Source: Actinotignum schaalii_C
Lineage (GTDB): Bacteria > Actinomycetota > Actinomycetes > Actinomycetales > Actinomycetaceae
DNA: 11,468 bases
NCBI RefSeq assembly: GCF_034119425.1
Contig: NZ_JAWUEL010000044.1
Location: forward strand, 1-11,468
Direction of reading: 5' to 3'
Translations under genes and position numbers: made by a program
Part shown: in pieces, positions 1-6,892 of the stretch
Numbering within the stretch: the stretch's first letter is position 1
Layout of the letters: each line of letters begins with the position of its first letter
The notes under the pieces: generated by a model
What the model was told of the DNA's origin: nothing
Databases searched by the model: none
What the model saw: the letters and a program-made list of their open reading frames with translations, nothing else

Positions 1-7
1 CCGCTCC

Positions 8-36
8 GCCCGCGCGCCAGGCCCTGGCGCGCGGGC
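8..36. terminator. GC-rich hairpin, possible terminator of a gene left of the window
   Basis: A perfect 14-bp inverted repeat, GCCCGCGCGCCAGG at 8-21 and its complement at 23-36, is separated by a single base, so the real loop would be a few bases. No T-tract follows on either strand. Hairpins without a U-tract are common terminators in high-GC bacteria, so this could end a gene lying left of the window or serve pulA transcripts reading leftward. Function is inferred from structure alone. Confidence 0.4.
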
Positions 37-368
37 CGGGCAACGTGGGCCAGGTCCTCGGTTTGGATACTTCCATGAGTGGGCTACCGCTCAAGGTGCG
101 GGATGCGGATGGCGGGATGCGCGATCCCGCCATCACCCCCGATCCCGCCGGATTGGCGGAACGGTGCCTGCAGCTGGAGTTGCCACCGGCGCCGCTACCC
201 TACCGAGTGGGACCCCGCATTGGGATTTCCCGCAATACAGATGCGCCTTTGCGTTTCTGGTTGCCGGGGGATCCCACCGTGAGTGGGCGGCGTTGAGAAA
301 GCACCCATCCTGAAGAGATCCCCCCCCCCGCGGGTGCGCCAACCCCGGCGGGAGGCCCGGCGTGCGTA
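37..368. other. Non-coding stretch rich in GGGAT/ATCCC motifs
   Basis: No convincing gene is seen. An 83-codon open frame at 45-296 has no Shine-Dalgarno site and no recognisable motif. The stretch contains eight GGGAT or ATCCC pentamers (near 100, 114, 124, 142, 222, 268, 271 and 318). It has a perfect 11-bp inverted repeat (GATGGCGGGAT at 108-118 against 124-134, 5-base loop), a GGGATCCC palindrome at 268-275 and GAGTGGG at three places (about 77, 207, 281). A run of ten C at 320-329 precedes the pulA stop codon. It may be a degraded repeat element or the 3' flank of pulA; I do not recognise it. Confidence 0.5.
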
Positions 369-3098
369 CTAGGATCGCTGGGCCAGCAGGAAGACCGCGA
401 CGGAGCGCGCGGGCACAGTAACGGTGCCGCTGATAAGCGCGGCGGCGCGAACTGCGTCGTCGTACCCCCGCCGTTGAATGGGCGAAAGCGCGTAGGTTTC
501 CGTGACCCCCTCGATTTTTTCCGTGACGGGGCGCGGGGAGGCGTTGAATACCGCGATAATGCCGTCGAGCTGCGGATCGATATCCGGGTCTGCGGTGTCG
601 TCGATGCGCATAATAATGAGACCGGGGGTGGCGCCCGGCCCGCCGTTGGGGAAACTCACTTTCGCGCGGATGAGCTCCGCGCTCCCCAGGGTGAAAAGCG
701 GGCTGGAATGGCGCAGGCGCAGCAGCTCGCGGGCGATGGCTTGCGCGCGGGCGATATGCTGCGGGCTGGGGCGCAGCTCGGGGCGCGCCAGGAGGGGGCC
801 AATGACCGGCCAGGATGCCTCGTTGCGGCTGGCGGGCGGCAGACCCACCCCGAAATTATTGCTCTGCCCGGAGAAATCCAGGCGGTTGAAGTGATCCCCG
901 GAATTATAGGAATCCCGATCCAGGGATTTCGAGCGGAGCAGCTCGGTGCCCGCGTGCCAGAAGGCCGGAGCCTGCCCGAGCGCCACCGTGGCCAGGGAGA
1001 GCAGCACCATCCGGATGCGGTCATCGATGCTGAGGAAGAGCGGTAGTTTGTAGATGCCGATATCCCACAGGGTTTCGTTATCATGCGCGTCCACGTAGTT
1101 GACGGCCTCCTGCGGCTGGGAGGCGAAACCGGCGGGCCGCCCGCCGTAATCCAGTTCGGAGCCGCGTTTCCATTCCCCGGTGTGGGTGAGGAAACTAAAA
1201 TCGCGCAAGACCCCGGCTAGGGAGAGTTTGACCAGGTCAGTGGCCTGCCCGAGGCGTTCGCGCTGTTCTTCCGGGAGGCTGGGGCCGTGGCCATTCGGGT
1301 CGGTGAACAGGCCGGTGCCGTAGCCCTGGTGGTGGCGTTTATCGGAATCGAAAGGCCCGCCGCCGTTGACGGCATCACGCAAGCGATCATTGAAAGCCCC
1401 GATGCCGGTGCCGTTCATCTCCACCTGGGTGGCCTGGCGGAAACGCGCGTTATCGGCCACTTCCCCGAAATTCCAGCCCTCCCCGTAGAGGTAGATGCGC
1501 GCACCGTCAACGCCATCTCGCTCCACCGTGAGGGAATCGAGGGCGGCGCGCACCGCCTCCATATTTGCGCGGCTGTGGTGGCCCATGAGGTCGAAACGGA
1601 AACCGTCCACGCGATAGTGCTTGGCCCACAGCACCACCGCATCCACCATGAGTTTCTCCGCCATGAGATTTTCGGTCGCCACATTCGGGCAGCACGTGGA
1701 CGTGGCGATGGTGCCACGCGCGTCCAGGCGGTAATAATAACCGGGCACCACTTTATCGAGAACGGAGGCGGCATCCCCGCCGGCTGCAGCCGTGTGGTTA
1801 TAGACCTGATCTAGCACGACGCCGAGGCCAGCCGCATGCAGCCCTCCCACCATGGCACGGAACTCCGCGATACGCGCCCCGCCGTGGGGTTCCACCGCGT
1901 AACTGCCTTCCGGCGCCAGGTAGTGAAACGGATCGTAGCCCCAGTTATAGGCATCGACATCCGCCACCGCGCTCACGGCCCGCTGCTGGGCCGGGGAATC
2001 CGGGGCTGCGGGCGGGATCTGCGGGATTTCCTGATTCTCGGGGCGTTCGGGAATGGTGGAGATATCGAAAGTAGGGAGGAGGTGAACGGTGGTGATTCCG
2101 GCCTGCGCCAGGGCGCGCAGGTGGCGCATACCGGCAGAATCCCGCAGCGCAAAGGCACCGTATTTTCCGCGCAGCCGCTCGGGCACGCTCGCGTCCGAGA
2201 TGGAAAAATCACGCACGTGCAGCTCGTAGATAGTATGGGCAGCCGGGTTAGCGAGGGTGCGCTGCGGGGCGGTGCGCCACAGTTCCGGTTGGTAGGCCGG
2301 GTCCGCAAGATCAACGAAGACCGCGCGTTCGGAATCCACCGTAAGAGCCACCGCATAGGGGTCGGTCACCCGGTAGGTGACGACGGTGCCCGCCATCGGA
2401 TCAATCACCTCAACCTCGAAAAGATAGCTGGCGTTCTTCCAGGCCGGGGTGCCGCTGGCGTGCCAGATTCCCAGCTCATCGCGGGCCATAGGATATGTGG
2501 TGGTGCGTGGGGCGCCCGCACCTGCGGTAGGCGTGGCGGCACCAACGGCGGCACCCGCACTCGCGCCGGTACCTGCCACCTCGATACGAACCTGCCGGGC
2601 GGTGGGAGCCCAGAGTGCCACCGCGGGGGCATCCCCGTGCCATGTCACCCCGAGGGTGGCCTGGCGGGCACCCGCGTAAAGATCATCGATCATGCCGGCG
2701 ATCTGCACTCCGGTCAGAGCGCTGAGTTCCCCCGCGGCGTTGCGCCGCGCCACCAGAAGCTGCCCGCGCAGCGCCTCGCGCAACCGGTGGGAGGGCACGC
2801 CGCTCAGGCGCAGCGCGGCATAGCCGGACAGGTGTGCGCGCGTGGAAATGGCCGCGGCCGGGATACCGTCCGGGTCCACCGCGAGGGCGCAAAGCCGCTT
2901 GATGCCGAGCTGTTCTGCGCTCCTATCGCCACCCTCCCAATCCCCGAGCGTGCCGGCTCCATCCGGGCAGGCCCACAGCTCAAAGCGGTCACCCTCCGCT
3001 ATCTGCTCCGCGGGCCAGGCAAGCAAAGATCGGTTAACTGATGGAGCGAGGAACTCCCCGGAGCCGACTAGCGCCTCAGAACTCCAGTGGTGGGTCAT
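369..3098 (-). CDS. pulA: Type I pullulanase (GH13 alpha-1,6-glucan debranching enzyme)
   Basis: 909 residues. It hydrolyses alpha-1,6 branch points in pullulan, limit dextrins or glycogen-derived maltodextrins. An N-terminal pullulanase domain is followed by a CBM48-like beta-sandwich from about residue 150 (ALWAPTARQVRIEV at about 161-174), then the GH13 catalytic barrel. The type I signature YNWGYDP is at 384-390. The four GH13 regions are visible: DQVYNH at 430-435, GFRFD with the nucleophile D503, YGEGW with acid/base E540, and DAHDNE with D673. The C-terminal all-beta part (about 790-909) fits the pullulanase C-terminal domain. There is no signal peptide, so it should act in the cytoplasm on stored or imported glucans. 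An Ala/Gly-rich insert lies at about 177-198 within the CBM48 region. AGGAGA lies five bases before the ATG and supports this start. The gene is divergent from the Nudix gene. The family assignment is secure; the exact substrate is not. Confidence 0.95.
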   Translation of the reverse strand: MTHHWSSEALVGSGEFLAPSVNRSLLAWPAEQIAEGDRFELWACPDGAGTLGDWEGGDRSAEQLGIKRLCALAVDPDGIPAAAISTRAHLSGYAALRLSGVPSHRLREALRGQLLVARRNAAGELSALTGVQIAGMIDDLYAGARQATLGVTWHGDAPAVALWAPTARQVRIEVAGTGASAGAAVGAATPTAGAGAPRTTTYPMARDELGIWHASGTPAWKNASYLFEVEVIDPMAGTVVTYRVTDPYAVALTVDSERAVFVDLADPAYQPELWRTAPQRTLANPAAHTIYELHVRDFSISDASVPERLRGKYGAFALRDSAGMRHLRALAQAGITTVHLLPTFDISTIPERPENQEIPQIPPAAPDSPAQQRAVSAVADVDAYNWGYDPFHYLAPEGSYAVEPHGGARIAEFRAMVGGLHAAGLGVVLDQVYNHTAAAGGDAASVLDKVVPGYYYRLDARGTIATSTCCPNVATENLMAEKLMVDAVVLWAKHYRVDGFRFDLMGHHSRANMEAVRAALDSLTVERDGVDGARIYLYGEGWNFGEVADNARFRQATQVEMNGTGIGAFNDRLRDAVNGGGPFDSDKRHHQGYGTGLFTDPNGHGPSLPEEQRERLGQATDLVKLSLAGVLRDFSFLTHTGEWKRGSELDYGGRPAGFASQPQEAVNYVDAHDNETLWDIGIYKLPLFLSIDDRIRMVLLSLATVALGQAPAFWHAGTELLRSKSLDRDSYNSGDHFNRLDFSGQSNNFGVGLPPASRNEASWPVIGPLLARPELRPSPQHIARAQAIARELLRLRHSSPLFTLGSAELIRAKVSFPNGGPGATPGLIIMRIDDTADPDIDPQLDGIIAVFNASPRPVTEKIEGVTETYALSPIQRRGYDDAVRAAALISGTVTVPARSVAVFLLAQRS

Positions 3099-3131
3099 GG
3101 TGATCTCCTGTGAGCGGCAATGCGCGGCCAG

Positions 3132-3159
3132 TTTATCCGGTGGCAGATCTCACTCACAA
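3132..3159 (-). promoter_or_regulatory. Candidate pulA promoter
   Basis: On the minus strand TTGTGA (3159-3154) is separated by 16 bases from GATAAA (3137-3132), placing transcription start about 27 bases before the AGGAGA ribosome site. It fits a housekeeping sigma promoter, but the match is only moderate. No maltose-repressor operator is recognisable. Confidence 0.4.
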
Positions 3160-3194
3160 GGTGAACGGACATCCCCACCGCTCGCTTCAGGAAT

Positions 3195-3200
3195 TAATAT
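3195..3200 (+). promoter_or_regulatory. -10 element of the Nudix gene
   Basis: TAATAT at 3195-3200 is the best -10 match in the 124-bp divergent region. It would start transcription near 3207, just ahead of the ribosome site at 3209. It overlaps the upstream in-frame ATG at 3199, which would then not be transcribed as a start codon. The -35 region is poor. Confidence 0.4.
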
Positions 3201-3208
3201 GGGCGGCG

Positions 3209-3214
3209 AGGAGG
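3209..3214 (+). promoter_or_regulatory. Shine-Dalgarno AGGAGG that sets the Nudix start
   Basis: A full AGGAGG lies eight bases before the ATG at 3223. The alternative in-frame ATG at 3199 has only AGGA upstream. This favours the 171-residue product over a 179-residue one. Confidence 0.75.
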
Positions 3215-3222
3215 CATCCGAT

Positions 3223-3738
3223 ATGACATCCGAATCCGAATCCGCATCTCACCCCGCGCCGGTAGCTGAGCCGGCCCCGGCACCGGACTCCAGCACGGAA
3301 CCCGCTCCCCGCCTGGTGGTGGGCGCGGCCCTCGTCGCCGATCTCACCAATCCCAGTGGCGTGCTGGCCACCCAGCGCTCCTACCCCGAATGGGCGGACG
3401 GCCTGTGGGAATTCCCCGGCGGCAAAGTGGAACCCGGCGAAACCCCGCGCGAGGCGCTGCACCGTGAAATTTCCGAGGAACTGGGCTGCGGCATTGATAT
3501 CGGCCGGCAACTGGCCAATCCCGATAGCCCGGATGGCTCCTGGGATCTTAGTTCCGGGGAGCATAACAGCGGGCTGCGGATGATGGTGTGGCTGGCGCGA
3601 CCCTTCGGTGAAATCACCCTGGGCCCGGCGCACCGCGATGCCCGCGTCCTCACCGCCGCCGAGCTCGATAGCGTGGAGTGGCTACCCGGCGATATCCAGA
3701 TTCTGCCCGTGCTGCGCGCCGCCCTGGGCGGGCGCTAG
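3223..3738 (+). CDS. mutT: MutT-type Nudix hydrolase
   Basis: 171 residues. It is likely to hydrolyse oxidised or modified nucleoside triphosphates (8-oxo-dGTP or a related NTP) to the monophosphate in the cytoplasm. The Nudix box is complete at residues 67-88: G67, E73, then REISEELG at 81-88 with the metal-binding glutamates E82, E85 and E86. WEFPGGKVEPGE just before and within it is typical of the MutT/NudG group. The first 30 residues are Ser, Glu, Pro and Ala-rich, look disordered, and extend the usual 130-140 residue MutT core. The start at 3223 rests on AGGAGG and the -10 position. It stands alone, divergent from pulA, with the next gene 120 bases downstream. The substrate cannot be told from sequence; a CTP pyrophosphohydrolase or another housecleaning Nudix enzyme is possible. 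Confidence 0.9.
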   Translation: MTSESESASHPAPVAEPAPAPDSSTEPAPRLVVGAALVADLTNPSGVLATQRSYPEWADGLWEFPGGKVEPGETPREALHREISEELGCGIDIGRQLANPDSPDGSWDLSSGEHNSGLRMMVWLARPFGEITLGPAHRDARVLTAAELDSVEWLPGDIQILPVLRAALGGR

Positions 3739-3798
3739 CCGAAAGCTACGGTGCGGGCCGCGGCGGGCAGGCGCCCTAGCTGCGCCGTCGTTCCTAAG

Positions 3799-3827
3799 AT
3801 GACGCGCGGCGCGCGGTGCCGTAACCT
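3799..3827 (+). promoter_or_regulatory. Candidate promoter of the cysteine-rich membrane protein gene
   Basis: ATGACG at 3799-3804 is 17 bases from TAACCT at 3822-3827, a TANNNT-type -10 common in actinobacteria. It would start transcription near 3834, leaving a leader of about 25 bases containing AAGGAG at 3848-3853. Confidence 0.4.
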
Positions 3828-3858
3828 AGGAGGACGATCCCCAGCACAAGGAGTACGC

Positions 3859-4656
3859 ATGAGACACGGCGCGCACGGCCCGGCGCGATGGCCGCTGTAT
3901 TTCTTGCTCTTCGCGGCTGCCGTTCTTGCGGGCGTGCTCGCCCTGGTGGGGGTCTCGTATTTTTCTAGCGACGACGCCGCCGGGCCGGCGCCCACCGCCG
4001 CCGGCTCCGAACCCGGGCGCAGCGCCTCCGCTGATCTCACCCAGCTGCGCAACCAGGTCCACGACTTGCGCTCGGGCGCCTGCCCACATCCGGATACTGC
4101 CGCTGCTACCCTGGCCGATTACGCGACCGCGGCGGCCGCGGGTGGCACCTATACCGCTGAGGCACCGCTCCTCACCGAGGCTCTGCGCACCCTCTCCTCC
4201 AGCTGCGGGGCTGAATACACCCTGAGCTTAAGTACGGCGCTCGGTGATATTGCCGCCCCTGCGGATTTCCAATCTTTCGCGGCCTCGCGCCAGTGGTGGA
4301 AACTGGTGCGGCCCGCCCCACCGGAGGCCACCCGGCTGGAATCTTTCACCACCCCGATGAATAATGTGCGCTGCTCCCTTGACGAAAAAGCCGTCAATTG
4401 CACGATTTTCACCTATGACTACGTGTCCCCGCCCGGCTGCGAAGGTGAACCTGCCAATTACACCGTGGGTCTGACGGGCACCACCACCGCCGGGTGTTCC
4501 ACCCAGGTGAGCACCGCCAAAGAGGTGCCCTACGGCAGCGTGGTGGCCGCGCACGGCTTCGCCTGCACCGCCGACCAATACGCCGGCATTTCCTGCTGGT
4601 CGGAGTTGACCGGCCACGGGTTTACGGTGCGGCGGGCCGCCGAAGAATTGTTCTAG
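3859..4656 (+). CDS. Single-pass membrane protein with cysteine-rich extracytoplasmic domain (DUF6636-like)
   Basis: 265 residues, function unknown. A short basic N-terminus is followed by one hydrophobic segment at about 12-34 with no lipobox cysteine, so it is probably an anchored protein facing outward. A Pro/Ala/Ser linker (about 38-58) and a helical stretch (58-130) lead to a C-terminal domain with regularly spaced cysteines (C172, C181, C194, C213, C236, C246). With C75 and C116 this makes eight, an even set suited to disulfides. The order of VRCSLDEKAVNC, VPYGS and TGHGF near the end resembles the actinobacterial exported family I recall as DUF6636; this is from memory of the pattern. 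AAGGAG lies five bases before the ATG at 3859. An upstream in-frame ATG at 3751 lacks such a site and would put basic residues far ahead of the membrane segment. It converges on the aminotransferase gene. Confidence 0.8.
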   Translation: MRHGAHGPARWPLYFLLFAAAVLAGVLALVGVSYFSSDDAAGPAPTAAGSEPGRSASADLTQLRNQVHDLRSGACPHPDTAAATLADYATAAAAGGTYTAEAPLLTEALRTLSSSCGAEYTLSLSTALGDIAAPADFQSFAASRQWWKLVRPAPPEATRLESFTTPMNNVRCSLDEKAVNCTIFTYDYVSPPGCEGEPANYTVGLTGTTTAGCSTQVSTAKEVPYGSVVAAHGFACTADQYAGISCWSELTGHGFTVRRAAEELF

Positions 4657-4689
4657 CTGGCCCCGTGCCAGCTGACCGTAACGGGGGCC
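4655..4689. terminator. Hairpin terminator between convergent genes
   Basis: A perfect 7-bp stem, AGCTGGC at 4655-4661 with GCCAGCT at 4667-4673, begins inside the stop codon of the membrane protein gene. An alternative longer pairing joins GGCCCCGT (4659-4666) to ACGGGGGCC (4681-4689) with one bulge. It sits between two convergent genes, as expected of a bidirectional terminator. There is no U-tract. Confidence 0.55.
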
Positions 4690-4711
4690 TTGAAGCGGCA
4701 GCGTCGGGAGC

Positions 4712-5818
4712 CTAGCTGCGGGCCAGCGCGCCCACGGCGGCGAGCACCCGGGTGCTACCTTCCGGTTCGGCCACGCTCACGCGCACCCCTTCGCCGAGCA
4801 CCCGCACCAGTACCCCCGCATCCATACACGCATCCTCGAAACGCGCGGCGCTCACCCCGTGGCGAGCCAGTTCAGCCGCGGAAATCCACAGGAAATTCGC
4901 GTGGGAGGTAGGCGTGTGCCAGTCGGCCCGGGAGAGCTGCTCGGCCAGTTCATCGCGGGCGCGGGCCAGCTGCGCGGCGCGCTCCAGTACGGTTGGGGCT
5001 TCGCCGAGAGCGGCCTGACCGGCCACCTGGGCGAGGCGATTGACACCGAAAGGCGTGGCGATACGGCGCAGCGGTTCGGCCAGCGCGGGGCTGGTGAGCA
5101 GGTAGCCCAGCCGCAGCCCGGCCAGCGCAAAAGCCTTGGAAAAAGTGCGGGCCACCGCCACATTCGGGTACTGGCGCGCCAGTTCCTTACCGTTTTGTAC
5201 GACGGCGCGGCTCGCCTGGCTCTCACCTACCGCGGGAGCGAAGTGGATATATGCCTCGTCGAGGAGTACCGGAATGCGGGCGGGGACCCGACTCAGGAAG
5301 CTAGCGAGCTCGGCATGCGGGATGGTGGTGCCGGTGGGGTTATTGGGCGAGCACAGCAGGATGGCCCGGGTGTTCTCCGTGATGGCAGCGGCCATGGCCT
5401 CGAGGTCATGGGTGCCATCCGCGCGCAACGGCACGCCCACGAAGCGCCCGCCCGCGGCGATGGTGGCAATCGGATAGGCCTCGAAAGAGCGCCACGGGCT
5501 GATTACTTCACCACCCGGGGTGACCACGGCTTGCAGGAATTTTTCAATGAGGGCGGTGGAGCCGTTACCCACCACGATCCCGGCCGGCTCCCATTCTTCA
5601 AAAGCGGCAAGCGCAGCGGTGAGTTGCGCGCAGGACATATCGGGATAGCGATTGAGCTCCCCGCCCTGGGCGACCGCGGCCGCGAGTGCGGCGGCCACCG
5701 CCGGGGTGGGCGGGAAAGGAACTTCGTTGCTGGAGAGCTTGACGCTATCGGCGTTGCGGGGGCGTTTCCCGGCGACGTAGCTGGGCAGATCGGCTAATTC
5801 GGGGCGGAACCATTGCAT
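4712..5818 (-). CDS. pat: PLP-dependent aminotransferase, Pat/HisC family (probable aromatic amino acid aminotransferase)
   Basis: 368 residues. It transfers amino groups between aromatic amino acids (or histidinol phosphate) and 2-oxoglutarate in the cytoplasm. Fold-type I landmarks are all present: NRYPD at 56-60, SPNNPTGT at 157-164 with N160, LLDEAY with D187, TFSKAF with the Schiff-base lysine K228, GLRLGY with R236 and GVRVSVAEPE with the substrate-carboxylate arginine R346. The N-terminus (RPELADLPSYVAGK) and WRSFEAYP at 109-116 match mycobacterial Pat (annotated HisC2) better than true HisC. No his genes are adjacent, which also favours Pat. The ATG at 5818 is chosen because homologues start at this point and a -10-like CACAAT lies six bases before it; there is no Shine-Dalgarno site. 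An ATG six codons upstream lacks support too. The HisC alternative is not excluded. Confidence 0.85.
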   Translation of the reverse strand: MQWFRPELADLPSYVAGKRPRNADSVKLSSNEVPFPPTPAVAAALAAAVAQGGELNRYPDMSCAQLTAALAAFEEWEPAGIVVGNGSTALIEKFLQAVVTPGGEVISPWRSFEAYPIATIAAGGRFVGVPLRADGTHDLEAMAAAITENTRAILLCSPNNPTGTTIPHAELASFLSRVPARIPVLLDEAYIHFAPAVGESQASRAVVQNGKELARQYPNVAVARTFSKAFALAGLRLGYLLTSPALAEPLRRIATPFGVNRLAQVAGQAALGEAPTVLERAAQLARARDELAEQLSRADWHTPTSHANFLWISAAELARHGVSAARFEDACMDAGVLVRVLGEGVRVSVAEPEGSTRVLAAVGALARS

Positions 5819-5824
5819 TCTTCT

Positions 5825-5830
5825 ATTGTG
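5825..5830 (-). promoter_or_regulatory. -10-like element for a leaderless pat transcript
   Basis: On the minus strand CACAAT ends seven bases before the A of the ATG, so transcription would start at the start codon itself. The same geometry occurs at three other genes here. The hexamer is a moderate match and no -35 is seen. Confidence 0.35.
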
Positions 5831-5872
5831 CACCATCACCGCTAGCCACCCCGGGGCCGTTCCGCGCCGCCC

Positions 5873-5953
5873 GCGCACCGGTGGCTCCATGCTGCGCACC
5901 GTGTCCGCCCGCACCGTGCTCCGTCCCCGCGCACCGTTATCCGAACGGTGCGC
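5873..5953. repeat. Iterated GCGCACCG motifs and inverted repeat in the pat/fructosamine kinase divergent region
   Basis: GCGCACCG occurs at 5873, 5894 and 5929, and CGCACCG at 5910, all in the same orientation. An inverted copy completes a perfect 10-bp dyad: GCGCACCGTT at 5929-5938 and AACGGTGCGC at 5944-5953, with a 5-base centre. The right arm covers the position where a -35 would lie for the TAGGAT at 5973. The layout suits a regulator-binding site, but no regulator is encoded nearby. Confidence 0.5.
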
Positions 5954-5972
5954 CGCTCCGCACGGGGCGCCG

Positions 5973-5978
5973 TAGGAT
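5973..5978 (+). promoter_or_regulatory. -10 element of a leaderless fructosamine kinase transcript
   Basis: TAGGAT fits TANNNT and is followed by exactly six bases and then the ATG at 5985, so transcription should start at the start codon. No Shine-Dalgarno site precedes the ATG. The expected -35 position (about 5950) is occupied by the arm of the inverted repeat and not by a consensus hexamer. Confidence 0.55.
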
Positions 5979-5984
5979 GCGGGT

Positions 5985-6794
5985 ATGGAGACCTTTGCGA
6001 AAACCGGCGATCCGGCCGAGATCTGGGGTGAGGCGCTTTCGCTGGCGGAACTGGCCGAGGCCACACCATATGGCGGGGCGCCCGTCGTGCCTCTCCTTTC
6101 TACCGCCGCGGATCACGACCGCGGTATCTTGCGCGAGGAACGCTTGCGCTCCGTGCGCCCCACCGCGGTGGCCGCCAGGGAATTCGGGGCGCGCCTGGCC
6201 CGTACCCACGCCTGGGATCCCTCCGGGCACCGGATTTTCGGGCAGGCTCCCGGCGGCGCCAACCGCTCCCGTCCGATACGCCTGGGTTCCTGGGATTTAC
6301 CGGTGGTACCGGCGAATTCTCCCGCGCGCAGCTTCGGGGAGTTCTACGCCGCGGATCGCATCGAACCCTATCTGCGCCCCGCCCGCGATAACGGGGCGCT
6401 GGAGGCGAGCGGTTCCCGCGCCCTGGAGCACTTATGTGAACGCCTACGGACCGGCGCTTTCGATAGCCCCCAACCGGCCCTGGTGCGTAGCCCGGCCGCT
6501 CTGCTCCACGGTGATTTGTGGAGCGGCAATGTGATGTGGACGGAGCGCGGTGGGGTGCTCATCGACCCGGTTTCCCACGGTGGGCACGCGGAAACCGACC
6601 TGGCCACCCTCACGGTCTTCCGCGCTCCTTTCGTGGAGGACATCTACGCCGGTTATAACGAAGCATCCCCGCTCGCCTCCGGGTGGCAGCACCGCATCGG
6701 CCTGCACAGCCTCCATATTCTTATCCTCCACGCCGCGCTGTTCGGCGGCTTCTACGGTGCGGAAACCCTGGCAGCCGCCCGGCCCTACCTCTAA
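5985..6794 (+). CDS. Fructosamine kinase family protein
   Basis: 269 residues, a member of the fructosamine/ketosamine-3-kinase family (aminoglycoside phosphotransferase-like fold). Family members phosphorylate sugar moieties attached to amines, which destabilises glycation adducts and frees the amine. LLHGDLWSGNVMW at 173-185 gives the catalytic D177 and metal-binding N182; LIDPVSHGGHAETDLA at 192-207 gives D194, equivalent to the kinase DFG aspartate. K6 probably corresponds to the ATP-binding lysine, so the N-lobe is short, as I recall for actinobacterial members. WQHRIGLHSLHILILHA and GGFYGAE near the end are also typical. The short N-lobe and the -10 exactly six bases upstream support this start. 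It is divergent from pat and followed by purB after 98 bases. The physiological substrate is unknown. Confidence 0.85.
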   Translation: METFAKTGDPAEIWGEALSLAELAEATPYGGAPVVPLLSTAADHDRGILREERLRSVRPTAVAAREFGARLARTHAWDPSGHRIFGQAPGGANRSRPIRLGSWDLPVVPANSPARSFGEFYAADRIEPYLRPARDNGALEASGSRALEHLCERLRTGAFDSPQPALVRSPAALLHGDLWSGNVMWTERGGVLIDPVSHGGHAETDLATLTVFRAPFVEDIYAGYNEASPLASGWQHRIGLHSLHILILHAALFGGFYGAETLAAARPYL

Positions 6795-6857
6795 GCTCGG
6801 CTAGCCGGACGTGCGTATCTCGCCGGCGCCGGGCGCAGCGGTGCATGGCATGCGGTT

Positions 6858-6886
6858 CTGCCAGCCGGGCGCGGATCTGCCAGAAT
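6858..6886 (+). promoter_or_regulatory. Promoter of a leaderless purB transcript
   Basis: CTGCCA at 6858-6863 (-35, four of six consensus positions) is 17 bases from CAGAAT at 6881-6886 (-10). The -10 is followed by six bases and the ATG at 6893. TCTGCCAG is repeated at 6857 and 6875, covering the -35 and touching the -10, which could be a regulatory repeat or chance. Confidence 0.45.
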
Positions 6887-6892
6887 AGAGCC

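Noticed and set aside
45..296. 83-codon open frame near the left edge
   Set aside because: No Shine-Dalgarno site or -10/ATG geometry. The peptide resembles no family, and the DNA is full of short inverted motifs.
1836..3041. 401-codon open frame on the + strand opposite pulA, and other long frames antisense to pulA
   Set aside because: High GC makes long open antisense frames common. The product is Gly/Arg/His-rich with no domain, and the opposite strand has a complete pullulanase.
4859..5797. 312-codon + strand frame opposite the aminotransferase gene
   Set aside because: It mirrors a fully conserved aminotransferase. It has no ribosome site or recognisable motif.
3223..6794. Nudix hydrolase and fructosamine kinase as parts of one damage-repair system
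   Set aside because: Both fit metabolite repair, but they are separated by genes on opposite strands and share no visible control.
6798..6832. Palindromes CGGCTAGCCG and CCGGCGCCGG between the fructosamine kinase gene and purB, as a terminator
   Set aside because: Both are self-palindromes without loops or T-tracts and are expected often at this GC content. They could add to termination, but the case is weak.
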